NCBI GenBank assembly: GCA_936450465.1
Contig: OW388304.1
Location: 9,864,700-9,928,699 of the forward strand
Direction of reading: 5' to 3'
DNA: 64,000 nucleotides
Source: Gibbula magus
Taxonomy: Eukaryota; Mollusca; Gastropoda; Trochida; Trochidae
This document shows, one piece after another, positions 46,601 through 57,433 of this stretch (the stretch's first letter is position 1; the number at the start of each line of letters is the position of its first letter). The notes beneath the pieces are model-generated. The model was given only the letters and a program-made list of their open reading frames with translations. It was not told where the DNA came from and made no database searches. Both the position numbers and the translations under genes were made by a program.

Positions 46601-49132
46601 ATCTGTAATTGAACTTGGTACAAATTACCGGCGTGATGCCCTAATGGGAAAAATTAAGTTACCTGAAAAATATTACATCTGGGTGAATGAAATTTTGTAA
46701 TAATAGTCAGTTCCGAAAATTATTTTGGACAATATTATGATGCTTGAAGCTGTTTTTTTAACATAGTAACCGTCACATCTATAATTCTCAATGGACGGAT
46801 AGCAGATGGCGGGGGTATGTGAGCCATGCTCACTTTTTTCTTGTTTGTATTTTGTTCTCATTTGATGTTTCAGACGAAGGTATAAAGGTTTCGATTAATG
46901 ACTTCATTATCAAGGCGGCTGGAATTGCTCTCCAGGCAAGTCTTTCATCAGCTGTTTATCTTTCATTTATTTTTCATTTACTTATCATTTTCTTTCAAAT
47001 GAAGTCTTTTCTTTATTTTCAAATGCAATTGGTCTTCTGTAACAAAAACATTAATTTAAAAAAATACATTTCTTCAAATTTGTTTTTTTCTGTCACTCCC
47101 CTTATACAATACATTGGTGGATCAAGGAGTACATGGGTGAACATTTAGAATGATGTGGTTCTCTCCTTATCAGAAGTCCTGGATTTGCCTAAATGTTTTT
47201 TTTTGATGATAATATTTTAAAATAACAGATAGTGTTATCTGATCAATCTGTTTGCAGCGTGTTCCTCGTGTCAACTCCATATGGCAGAATGACGGTGCTC
47301 AACTCCTGTCCAGTGTAGATATATCAGTTGCCGTGGCAACTGAAAATGGACTTATCACACCTATTGTACAAAATGCAGCTACACTCGGTGTAGATGAAAT
47401 ATCAACAACAATTAGGGTAAGTTTATTTAACTCATACTACAATTCCACACAATAGTGAATAAGATTTAAACACAATGTGACAAAGTATTTTATCTGATAA
47501 ATTGTTAGATCAAGCCTTTTTATAATAGCAATAATGTATTTGACAAGCCAGTTGAATGATGAATGAGAACAGAAGATGATGTTTTTAAAGGTACATCCAT
47601 TGTGTTGTCTGGGGTCACATATGCTAAACGTTTTAAATGGTGTTATGTTATTGGGAAGTACTGACTGTTGCCGAAAATTTTCATTTTGATCTTAGTTGAC
47701 TTAGTATATTGACAATATGATGGTAAAAGTAGTGATTTCTGATTGAAAACCGGACAATGTACCGCGTGTGGCGCGCGCCAATGAGTCAATGAATTTTGGA
47801 ATCTTATTTATAACAGACAAACTGATAAATTTGGGTTTATCATGTTTAATAGGTCATATAACTACTGTGCATGTAAATAGGACGTGTAGTTTCTGTTTCT
47901 GCACATGCATAAATGATGTTACTCTATTCTAATTGGAAACTAGTAATTATGATATTGTTGGTTATTCGGGATGAATATGCAAGCTGAGTGAATTTATTTG
48001 CACTGTAAACAGCAAATATGGTGAGTCGTAACGTATTAAAGCCTAATAAAATTTTATGAAACACAATCGATGCACCTTTAATGATTGTGTTCTTTGTTAA
48101 TTAAGGGAGACAACACTGTAGTCAATTGATTCCCTTGGTCTTATTCTTCACACATTGTTTTCATTATTGATTGTTATGAGTGATGAAAGAGTGAGCTAAA
48201 TCGTTCCTATTTTATTCAGGATTTAGCAGGCAGAGCAAGAGAAGGAAAATTAAAACTTCACGAATTTCAAGGAGGAAGTTTTAGGTAAGAATAAAAGTGT
48301 AATTGCATTACCTAATGAAAATCATCAATCAAAAGCTCAAAGTTGACTTTTTGACATGCTTGGCTATGGATCACTAAACAATCACGTAACAAGCCAAACC
48401 ATAATTTTTGTCAATGTATGGTCATTTTCCTAACAAAGGTGTTAAGTATTTAGAAGAGAATTGTCAGTTTTCTGAATAAAAAACTTAATTTGCAAATTGT
48501 CAGATTTGTAACTCATTCTTTACTTTGAGCCCTGTAATCCATTTACAATACTTGACTTCTCTCAGCATCTAGATACTACAGATCTAATGAGATAATCAAT
48601 AACGTATCATGACATTTGCAATCAACATGCTTTCTACTCCTGAAAGAATATTGACAAGTAGCAGATCTACACTGTTCAACAAGGCTAGTCCTGGTGAGAA
48701 CTGACAGGTGCTGCCCATGTAATGTATTCAAGCACTAGAGGATTCTCTCTCTCACTGCAACTTAGCGCTCTTGAACAGACAACCAATCCTAGATGTGTGA
48801 TGCTTGATGAATTAGCTCAGTGGAGGAACCATAAGCAAACGTGTATTTCTATTTTCAGTATATCCAACCTAGGCATGTTTGGAATCACAGAATTCTCCGC
48901 AGTAATCAATCCCCCTCAGACTGCAATCATGGCAGTCGGGACGTCGAGAGTAACTATTAGCCAGGAGGGAAGACCAGAAACCAAAATGTCTGTCACTTTA
49001 TCTTACGACGCCCGCGTCCTCGATGAAACTGAAGCATCCCAATTTCTTGAAGTGTTTACAGAAGTGATGGAAAATCCAAATTTCATGATTACTGGTTCAA
49101 AACTCTCTGGAGAGCTTCGGTCAGGTTTCTAA
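37619..49132 (+). CDS. PDHX: Pyruvate dehydrogenase protein X component (E3-binding protein), complete 11-exon gene
   Basis: Exons are 37619-37742, 42111-42188, 42642-42742, 42974-43194, 43618-43725, 44280-44478, 44908-44983, 46874-46935, 47258-47416, 48220-48284 and 48859-49132. The phases agree, giving 1467 nt (488 aa plus TAA); human PDHX is 501 aa. Residues 1-41 are basic and lack acidic residues until late, consistent with a mitochondrial targeting peptide. A lipoyl domain spans about 43-118, with the lipoyl-lysine motif TDKA at K84. A Pro/Ala/Thr linker follows. The peripheral subunit-binding domain is about 176-218 ([19 protein letters not shown]). The acyltransferase-type core runs from about 250 to the end ([34 protein letters not shown]). 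The active-site motif DHRxxDG of E2 enzymes is replaced by DARVLDE at 448-454, so the His is lost. This fits E3BP, which anchors dihydrolipoamide dehydrogenase in the complex core and is not catalytic. The start was chosen at AAAATGG; an upstream in-frame ATG at 37556 would add 21 residues. Intron 8 appears to be GC-AG. Confidence 0.96.
37840..38150 (+). mobile_element. LINE 3' end fragment in PDHX intron 1
   Basis: A short plus-strand frame (about 37862-38060) reads [19 protein letters not shown] and then [10 protein letters not shown] before a stop. That SFFPRTIxxWNxLP pattern is a typical C-terminus of LINE RT proteins. A short AGATAC tandem tail follows at about 38128-38148. Everything upstream of the RT tail is missing. 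Confidence 0.7.
38462..38655. mobile_element. Palindromic MITE, CAGTGATAAATTTAC ends
   Basis: Perfect 15-bp TIRs at 38462-38476 and 38641-38655. CAACTT occurs on both sides as a likely short duplication. Inside are GAGTCC/GGACTC words in both directions. A related copy lies at 5946-6124. CAGTG ends suggest hAT, but an 8-bp duplication is not clear. Confidence 0.75.
38685..40100. mobile_element. Large inverted-repeat element with TACCGTATTTCCTC inner ends
   Basis: ACCGTATTTCCTC at 38727 is answered by GAGGAAATACGGTA at about 40045-40058. Outside these, AATGGGGCCCCTCCAACAG (left) resembles the inverse of the right flank (TGGGGCCACTTCAACAG), so the inversion is about 60-70 bp each side. AGGCCCGGC words lie near the right end. 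Family C (38871-39853) sits inside. Confidence 0.6.
38871..39853 (+). mobile_element. CCCCCG-hairpin tandem element, family C
   Basis: It starts after TTT with GTTGTCCCCCGCCGC and a hairpin closing GGAACGGGGGAC, then GTCCGTCCGT. About 150-bp monomers contain TTTTGGTGACCTTGACCTT (near 39030, 39180, 39331, 39480, 39629). The end is GCGGGGGAC, the hairpin TTGCCA...TGGCAA and ACACTTG before TTTT. It lies inside the larger inverted-repeat element at 38685-40100 in PDHX intron 1. Confidence 0.82.
40702..40860. mobile_element. Small MITE, CAGTGTTGTTCCTAG ends
   Basis: CAGTGTTGTTCCTAG at the left and CTAGGAACAACACTG at the right are exact inverses; the inside shows further inversion (GGGGGTC / GACCCCC). 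159 bp in PDHX intron 1. CAGTG ends suggest hAT; no clear duplication. Confidence 0.78.
40938..41633. mobile_element. MITE with TTAA duplication, AGGATAGATG ends
   Basis: AGGATAGATGAAATG at the left and CATTTCATCTATCCT at the right are exact inverses, flanked by TTAA at 40934-40937 and 41634-41637. 696 bp with no gene. It lies in PDHX intron 1. Confidence 0.88.
41670..42061 (+). mobile_element. Short hairpin element, family E
   Basis: It starts after a T run with GTATCCCCCAACAAATGAAG and a hairpin closing GTGGGGG, and carries GTGACC...AAGGTCAC half-sites in two degenerate monomers. It ends AACTTG before TTCTT. The ends match the family A-C pattern; the middle is decayed. It ends about 50 bp before PDHX exon 2 (42111). 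Confidence 0.6.
45196..46843 (+). mobile_element. CCCCCG-hairpin tandem element, family B, 177-bp array
   Basis: It opens with the same TTGTGTTATTATACCCCCG as family A, a hairpin and GTCCGTCC repeats (45247-45268). At least seven monomers follow; CAATGGGGACAAGTTTTCTC starts at 45398, 45575, 45752, 45929, 46108, 46285 and 46462, a period of 177-179. It ends with GCGGGGG, the hairpin GAGC-CAT-GCTC and TTTCTTG before TTTG. It lies in PDHX intron 7. Frames read through it are repeats, not genes. Confidence 0.85.
47589..48077. mobile_element. MITE with TTAA duplication, AGGTRCATC ends
   Basis: The left AGGTACATCCATTGTGTT and the right inverse AGGTGCATCGATTGTGTT differ at two positions; TTAA flanks at 47585-47588 and 48078-48081. 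489 bp, non-coding. It lies in PDHX intron 9. Confidence 0.82.
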
Positions 49133-50232
49133 ATAATCAAATGTTAGTTATCCTGAAAATTGGAGAGTCTGAAATGAGTTGTGAACCAAGAGAACTACTT
49201 ACCTGTGTTTATCTAATGTGAAAATGAAGAAATAGTTGAAGATATGACAAGTACATGCCATTTAGTTAGTTAACAAATGTAACATTATTATTTGTATATT
49301 TGGGTTCACACAATCTGCAATACTAAAAATTCCCGTTTGTTTTTTTAACAGCTTATCGAATACGTGATTTTGTACTGTTGCAGATAGTGTTATGCCAAGT
49401 ATAATAATGTTACATTGCAGAGATGAATCTGATTTATGAAAAGAAAAGTCATGATCAACATTTTTCTTTAACATCAGAAACATGAATGACATAATGTCAT
49501 CTTGAAATTGTCAGCTAAACCATAGAACCACCTCTTGGGGAATTGTTCAAGTCCATCTTTCTTTACAAAATACATGTGTTGCAAGATGATAAGACATTTT
49601 AGGCAGAAGAGTGCTATTCTTTGTTATAGATGTGACTCAGATCTAATAATATGTTCTGCTATTAATCATCTTATGGGATTATATCTACGCAACATTAAAA
49701 TAAGGATAATTTGTATCACTAATCCTTTAAATGTTTTTGTCAAAACATTAAAAATATAATTAAATACTCAAAATTTAAGTAAACTTAAAGACTATTATTG
49801 TTGAAAGAAATAGATAGGAAATTGTTGTAGCTGTTGTAATGTCTTGTGTCTTCATTGTCATGTTTATTTTCATTTGATCTAATAACATTACAGTACCGGT
49901 AATTAACAATATTTAAAACAGAAGCTGAAAAATTCTAGATACTCCTTCATCAATCCATGTCACGCCAAATTTCTGTCTGACAATTTGATTTTAGTGAATA
50001 AAAGTCTTAAGAATTCTATTCCTCCAAAATAACAGCTGGCAGCCAATATGATGTGGCTGTTGAATATTTTCTGTCGGATGCAGATCTGTATTCTGTAAGA
50101 TTGTAAATAGAAACTTTTAATGAATGATGAAGTGCTATGAGATTTATTTATAAGAGATTCTGCATGTTCTTTAACTATTATGGAACATAGTTCAGATATG
50201 ATAGTGTTGTTTTGTTAACTCGGTTTACTACC

Positions 50233-50238
50233 AATAAA
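50233..50238 (+). promoter_or_regulatory. Candidate PDHX polyadenylation signal
   Basis: AATAAA about 1.1 kb after the PDHX stop, followed by TGTCTGAAGTTGATTGTAGT. It is a plausible 3' UTR end with no other gene in between. Confidence 0.45.
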
Positions 50239-50452
50239 ATTGTATAAACCTGTCTGAAGTTGATTGTAGTTTTTGCTCATATTGAGTAATACATATGTCA
50301 AATCTGTCAGCTTGTCTGATGCTCACAGAAGCCATCTATCCCTGATTACGCACCACTATTTTCAAACTTCATTTAGGGGACCCTGTTCTATTAAGGCAAC
50401 TTCTATCCCTTGATCCCATAAGCTTCTGTCCGGATCACTGAAGGCTCATATT

Positions 50453-50870
50453 ATGTCCCCCGAAAGTTTTTTCGGGAGACATAATGTATTCGCCTCCGTC
50501 CGTTATTCCGTTATTCCGAAATGCTTTCTTTTCCAGGCCATATCACAAAAAACGTTCAATATTTTTTCACGAAACCTGGTATGTGGTTAGACCTAGTGGT
50601 GGAGTGGTGCCTTTAGCTATTTTGGTTATGCTGAATTTTTTTTTTTTCTGGTTTCCATGGAAACAATTTGAACTTAGTGCATATTGGGGGTAGGGACCTT
50701 TTCCGGCCTCTATCTCCAAAACCGTTCAATATTTTTTTACCAAACTTTGTATTTGCTTGGACCTAGTGATAGAGTGGTGCCTTTTGCTACTTTGGCTATT
50801 CTGAATTTTGTATTTCTCGTTATTAATGCAGTATTTAACTTAGTGCTTAGCATAAGTGAAAAATAAGGGT
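50453..50870 (+). mobile_element. Hairpin tandem element, family D, 3'-truncated
   Basis: The start is ATGTCCCCCGAAAG with a closing TTTCGGGAGACAT, then CCGTCCGTTATTCCG. Two monomers of about 168 bp share CGTTCAATATTTTTT and GTGGTGCCTTT. The palindrome TTTCCATGGAAA also occurs in families A and B. No 3' hairpin terminus is seen. It lies downstream of PDHX. Confidence 0.65.
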
Positions 50871-51046
50871 AATATGACTAGGTTGGATAGAAAGTTGGAG
50901 CGGGAAACAACGCAGTGCATCACATGCACATATTTCTAGTATATAGTATGTTGCCACCCAATGAAATGTGGTGATTTGAAATGTGATGGTCGTTGGTCAC
51001 TCATCAGCTCATCTGGCAACTGCCACTACTGCTTGACTTAAAGGGG

Positions 51047-51300
51047 CAGTAGCATGTTTTTTCACTGATATAAGTGAATGAAATGTATTGGAAATTGGAA
51101 TGGCATTTGGGTTTTAAATTGTGTACCATGAATTAAAACAATAATAATCAGGAGTTGAATTGTTATGTTCTTACAATTGACAAAATAAATCAGGAAATTT
51201 GAAATGGTAGGATAGCGTGCATGTCTTGCATCGCTGGCTGTCCACTTGTTTTCAAAGGAAGTACAATCTGATTGGTTGCTATATTTGTATAAACCAATCA
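51047..51300 (+). mobile_element. One-ended relative of the 1421-1774 MITE
   Basis: TTAAAGGGGCAGTAGCATGT, then TTTTTTCACT and AATGAAATGTATT, follows the left end of the 1421 element closely. No right end was seen, so it is truncated or diverged. Confidence 0.5.
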
Positions 51301-52008
51301 AAGCAGACTATCGTCATTACGGAATTCCCTTCTAGCAAACGTATCACCTAGAACTGAGAAAACAATACACCAATCCTAACTATTACTGCATTAGTTCAGA
51401 GTCCTATACACACTCCTATGTGTAAAATTCATCAATAAATTATAATATGAACCATTGTCTATTACTATAAAAGTCAAGTTAGAACGTATATTTTCTCTGT
51501 CAACTTTTTCTTTTTCATTGTGACGATCAAGAAGAATATATCAACCAGCTTGCTTTGCAAGAACTTATAAACATAAACAATGACAGCTGAATAATTATAT
51601 TACTCTTGAAAGGCTTTATTTATGCAAACTAATTATCATTTATATTTTGAAACATATACCTCAACATAAATGATTCGGATTATCTACGACAGTGGACTAA
51701 CATCAATTACCGGTAATCTTTTCAGTCGCCTCTCTGGGTGTTTGGTTGAGTCTACTTGTATGTAGGGATTAACAAGTAACAAAACTTTGAAACAATTTAT
51801 AATATATTCATATTTCTAAAACTGAAATATATTTGTAAGTAGGCTATGAGCTAACATCTGGCATTATATTCCAATAGTGATTAATCATTTGATAAGTAAA
51901 TTGACTTACCAAAATGGAAATGCAAAACAATATCCCATGCAGTCATCCCTACTCAATAATAGACTATTCCAGTGATTCCACTGCAGACTTTAAGGAACTA
52001 GGTCAATT

Positions 52009-52125
52009 GACTGTTTCAAGTCTCCCCAGCAAACATTAAGATGTTATAAAACTTATCATTAGTCATGTGACTGTTTCAAGTCTCCCCAGCAAACATCCAG
52101 ATGTTATAAGCCTTATCATTGGTTA
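52009..52125 (+). repeat. Tandem duplication of 60 bp
   Basis: GACTGTTTCAAGTCTCCCCA starts at 52009 and 52069; both copies continue to TTATCATT with a few differences. Confidence 0.8.
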
Positions 52126-52796
52126 ACTTTGGGAGTTCCCTTTTCTTAGCCAATCAGAAAATTCAATACAAACTCAATACACTATTACTGTGTTGACAGT
52201 CTAAGTGATATATATTTATAGCCTCACACGGAACTGATTGCTGCCTTTTCATTTACGAAAAATGAAATCATTGATAAAGGATAATATGATAAGATGGTAA
52301 CATCATTCTTGGTAAAGGTATGTCATAAGTACAGTAAGTGAATAAATTGAGAAGTGTGAAAATAAATCATTTATCGATACAAGATAAGCGTGATCAAGTT
52401 AAAACTTTTCCCAAAATTGTTGTAATAAAAAATACGCGCTTTACTCATATCAATCTTACTGAAAACAAATCACAAGATGATGGAATATCTTGACTGTAAA
52501 TAATTTGTTTTGGAAATTGGAATGTGGTCGAACTTTTGATTTGTCAATACTGAACTTCTGGCACACTGTCGTAATTTTGAAAGGTATTTTGAAATAAGGC
52601 TGATCTTACGTGGGCGAACTTATAGAGGGGGCGAAATTAAGGAATAATTACGGTAACCTGAAAGGAGGGTAGGCAGCTCTGTTAAGATACAAATATAAAT
52701 TGTTAGTATTCTATCCCCTTCGGTGACAGTTCCAGCAAGGCTCACAGCAAGTCGCAGGTTTACCCCAATACACAGTCACATTGGTATGGTATACGT

Positions 52797-55141
52797 ATAA
52801 TTAGCAGCTCCGACTTAGTCGGAGCTGCTATCAGTTTTCGCTCAGTTTCCGTCGGCGGTGCGTTTTGTATTCGCTATAACTTTTTAGCTCATCAGGCCTG
52901 AAAGGCCCGATGGGCTTATGGAATGGGATGGCGTCCGTCCGTCCGTCCGTCCGTCCGTCCGTCCGTCCGTCCGTAAACTTTTCACTTTTTCGACTTCTTC
53001 TCCAGAACCAATGACTCTAGAGAGCTGAAATTTTATGTACATACTCCTTGGCCAATGGGGATTCTAAATTGTAGATTTGGTGACCCTGTGACCCAAAATA
53101 AGGGCCACAGGGGTCAAAACCTAAAAAGCTATTATCATCTTCTTCTCCAAAACCAATGACTCCAGAGAGCTGAAATTATATTTACAGACTCCTTGGCCAA
53201 TGGGGATTCTAAATTGTAGATTTGGTAACCTTTGCGACCACAAATAAGGGCCACAGGGGTCATGACCTAAAATCCTATTTTCATCTTCTTCTCCAGAACG
53301 AAAAGACCTAGAAGGCTGTCATGTTGTGTAAAGAGTCTTTAGCCAATGGAGATTCTAAATTGTAGATTTGGTGACCCTGTGACCCCAAATAAGAGCCTCA
53401 CAGGCCATTACCTAAAATTATTTTACATGAGATATGTGAACTGCATATGACTGGTAATGAAATGATAAGATAAGATTATTACCATCTTCTTCTCCAGAAC
53501 GAAAAGACCTAGAAGGTTGTCATGTTGTGTAATGAGTCTTCAGCCAATGGAGATTCTAAATTGTAGATTTGGTGATGCTGTGGCCCATGATAAGGGCCTC
53601 ACAGGCCATTACCTAAAATCCTATTTTCATCTTTTTCTCCGGAACAAAAAGATTTAGAAGGCTGTAATATTGTATGCAATCTCTTTAACCAATGGGGATT
53701 CTAACTTGTAAATTTGGTGACTCTGTGACCCCAAATATGGCCACAGCCTTAAAAACCTTTGAAAATGAATTTTGAACTGATATTTTATGACACTTCAATC
53801 ACTATGTATTTGAAATATATGTCGACTTGAGATAACAATCTACATTGTGGACATGTTTGTCAAATTGATGTAATCAGGTCACAGCAAGGGCACGACTTAA
53901 GCATGCTTTTGCGAAAATGTCTTATTTCAACTATTAACACTTTGAATCATTACATGACTGTTATACACAATGAAAAGTGACCACTGATTGTGTTACCTTG
54001 AATTTAAAAGGTCAAGGTCATGAAATATGGTCAAGGTCACCAGTTCTGAAATCACTAAATAACTTTTTTTCCATGAAGGTATCAACACCTCATATATATA
54101 GCTTCTTTCTAGTACCCCTGGGGAAATATTTTGACATGCTCACATTCAAGGTCAAAGGTCAAGGTCATGAGTTCTGAAATCACTACACAAATCATTGTAA
54201 ACACGATAACGTCAACAACTATATGTGCTATCAGGCCCTTACTTGGTATATATTAACTATGGAGAAAGACTGAGATTTGAAAAGGTTTTCGCTAAAATCT
54301 GTCAAAGGTCAAGGTCACAGCAAGGTCACAACTTAAGCATGCAGTTGCAAACATTCCTTATTTTAACTATTAACACGTTGAATCATTACATGATTGTTAT
54401 ACACAATGAAAAGTGATCATTGACTGTGTGACCTTGAAGATCAAGGTCAAGGTCACAAGATATCGTCATGGTGACCAGTTCTGAAATCTCTAAGTAACTT
54501 TTTTTCCAAAAAGGTATTAACACTTCATATACATAGCTTCTTTCTTATAAATCTGGTGAATGATTTGGACATGTTCACATTCAAGGTCAAAGGTCAAGGT
54601 CATGAGTTTTAAAATCACTACAATTATCCTTGTAAACACGATAACTTCAAACATTTTTGTGCTATCAGGCCCTAACTTGGTATATATCAACTATGGAGAA
54701 AGACCAAGATTTGAAAACGTTTTTGCTAAAATCTGTCAAAGGTCAAGGTCACAGCAAGGTCACAACTTAAGCGTGCTATTGTGAATATGCCTTATGTTAA
54801 CAATGAACACTTTGAGTCATTGCATGATTGTTATACACAATGAAAAGTAATCATTGATGGTGTGACCTTGAAGGTCATAGTTCAAGGCATGCGATATTGG
54901 TTAAGGCCATGTTAATCTTTTGATCCAATTTTGAAATCAGAAATAGGTTTTACGAACAAAGTTGTGAAAGTGACCCCAGTGATGATTCAACTTGTTAGAA
55001 TAACTTGAATAATAAAAAAAAAAAAAATTCCAAAAAAATTCCCATTTTATTTATGCTGAGGAGAAGGCGGAACAGGGAAAGGCGAGACCTAACGTTTCGG
55101 AGCTGCTCTGCTTTTGCGGTGTCCCGCAAACGCTCTTCTAG
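52797..55141 (+). mobile_element. Family G copy carrying an inserted or fused family F element
   Basis: The head (52797-52888) is ATAATTAGCAGCTCC, a long hairpin and a TCCGTCGGCGG segment. At ACTTTTT, family F begins (AGCTCATCAGGCCTGAAAGG, 52889) with a GTCC run and about five F monomers to about 53877. From the AGGTCAC at about 53877 the G core resumes and ends with CGGAGCTGCT, GCGGTGTCCCGC and CTAG at 55138-55141. The F 3' end (CTGATGAGCT) is missing at the junction. Confidence 0.78.
52889..53877 (+). mobile_element. Family F element inside the family G copy
   Basis: Homologous to 36637-37245: same AGCTCATCAG start, GTCC repeats and TTCTTCTCCAGAACCAATGA monomers near 52996, 53135, 53287, 53485 and 53634. 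Its last part runs into the G core without the inverted end. Confidence 0.75.
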
Positions 55142-57433
55142 TTATATAAGTAATGTATTCTAAAAGGCTGTGTTACAATATACAATTTATAAATACTACC
55201 AATGGTCAAAGATTGTTTAGGCCTTGCTTATATACCTTATAGCATATTGTAATATGTATGTCGTTTTTACTATCTAGCTGAACTTACGGAGCTAAAAAAA
55301 TCCTCGCCCCTGACTAGTATGTAAGAAAATGGTTGCTCTTATTGTTTCATTTTACCTATAACAATTGTCAGACAGAATGTTGTTGCCATCTCATCAGATA
55401 AAACTGACTCATCCATTTAAAATCTTTGGTTATCTCAAAGTCAGCTTTGCAAAATAAACACTTTCGTGCTGAAAATTTTATATATATATATTTCCAAATG
55501 ATGTAGGTACATAATAATATTCAAGGAAACTTAAAAACTAGAACATTAATAATTGCGCTATTCTTGATTATTGAATGAAGTAGCCGTAAAATAACCGAAC
55601 TGTCGATTTTCTTTGTGTGTATACTATTAAGTTTTCTCTATTATTATTTGAAAATTGAATCTTAAAGATTAACGGTAACTGACATTTATTTAGTTGAATA
55701 CCATGTTCAACACTGTACACACCGAGTTAATCTATCCGTCAAAAGATCAGTTTTAATTTGCCATTACGTTAGACTTTCTGTAAGAAGAAAGCTAGATAAA
55801 TTATCCAAAGGTCAAATAAACTCTGGTCTTTGGCCAGATAGAATCTCCCAAATAATTACCTCTATTTCATTTCACAGGGAATAAGTTACATTCTCTCTTC
55901 ACCCTTGATCTACGCTTCCTAGATTCTATTAACTTTATAGGACAAGTAACAGGTGAGAAACTCTTTGATGTCCATCCGAGAGGCAGCGCCTCATTACTTA
56001 CAGGACATGAGAGGTGTGGACTGTTTTCTTAAATGGTTTACGATTCTCATGGTTTACGCTCCCACTACAGTTACTCCCGTGAGTAAATTTGGTCATATAC
56101 TTTAGTAAATGTATACTCATGTCAGAAATGAAAACTTGTTAAGCCTTCGCGCGTCATGAACAAATGGGAGCATTTCATTGGTATGCAATAAAAGTGTCAT
56201 AGTTTCAATTTAAATGTCTATCAAAGGTTTATTTATTCAGATATCGACAAGCAATTTCTTCCAGTTTTGAATGTACCTGCGAATGAACCTATATGTATGC
56301 CTATGAGTAAATAATTTGATAAGAGGAAGAAAGAAAGTGTGAAATATATCTGGAAATGTCATCAAATCGTTATTTCCAGATAACTTATTTATCATAAACT
56401 ACATACATTGACTAAAATTGTCAAAAGTGCCTTCACGTTGGTGAACACAAAATAATCAGTTTGAATTAATTGATTTGCCAATTCTATAATACCTTACAGA
56501 GTAAAACAACAGAAAATATTTAAAGAGAACAGGCCGAGTAACCTTATTTGTGTTTCACTCCATTTACATTAACTAGTGTGTTAGTGTACTTATTTTTCCA
56601 ATAAGACTTATGTTCTGTCCTTTAAGAAACCCCGAGTGTATTTGATATATAGCATAGTTCTTCCTTAAGACCAATAGATCGCTTTAGATGGAAACGCTGA
56701 CCTAGCCAGTTAGTTTTGAGTTCACCGAGAACATTTCAAGGAAGTCTTTAACAGCTACACTATATGAAATGTTTAACCTTACTATTTAATTTCTAACATT
56801 AGAACATTGGAACAGATGTCAAGGTTCTCACCATTACTTCTTTTTGATTTCTCGATGTCAACATAACATTTACTCTTTTTTCGCATACCTATAAACACAT
56901 ATCCAAACACGTAATGAATGATATGTACCACGATGAAAATATTACTTAGCTTTTGTAATAACCTAAACAATAACGTCCAGATATTGCGTAATAATAAATA
57001 GAACAGAGCCAAGCTGCAGTGTAAGTTAATCAAACCAACAGCGCCACCTGCAGGAGTTGGCAGTGTATCAGATCCATGGTGGTGCATTTCCTTTCTTCTC
57101 CTCTAGTCTGACTCCATCCACCGTCGGCTAACTTGATTCAAAGGCTTGTAAAACACGTGTAATTTATCCGCTTTTGTTTTGTCTGTAGCTGACAGGTGTC
57201 ATACACAGAGACCGATATCGGGAATGCTTAGGTATCGGGATAGCGTTCATGAAGTATAGTAACTCTCAGATTTTTGGAACGTTTACATTAAATGTCATTG
57301 TAGATGGTCTCTATATAGAAGTCATTGCCCCTCACAGAGTCTGGAGTAGACAGGTCTCTTAGTGCTGAGATTGTTATACATCAAGATTGTTATTTTGTTG
57401 ATTGATTTGTAGATTGTTATACATCAACCTTAA
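55142..57433. other. No gene seen
   Basis: AT-rich sequence. The 101-aa minus-strand frame at 56782-57087 has no recognisable motif. Confidence 0.6.

Larger units (their letters stand above)
49133..52796. other. PDHX 3' UTR and intergenic sequence
   Basis: A 3' UTR probably to about 50250, then the family D element, a TTAA MITE end at 51047 and a 60-bp tandem duplication. No gene recognised. Confidence 0.6.

Noticed and set aside
48722..48858. Upstream extension of the last PDHX exon
   Set aside because: The frame is open by chance; the AG at 48857-48858 and the fit of AG|T to [10 protein letters not shown] place the exon start at 48859.
52934..52978. CRISPR-like array
   Set aside because: GTCC repeats with no spacers in an animal genome; it is a microsatellite inside a mobile element.
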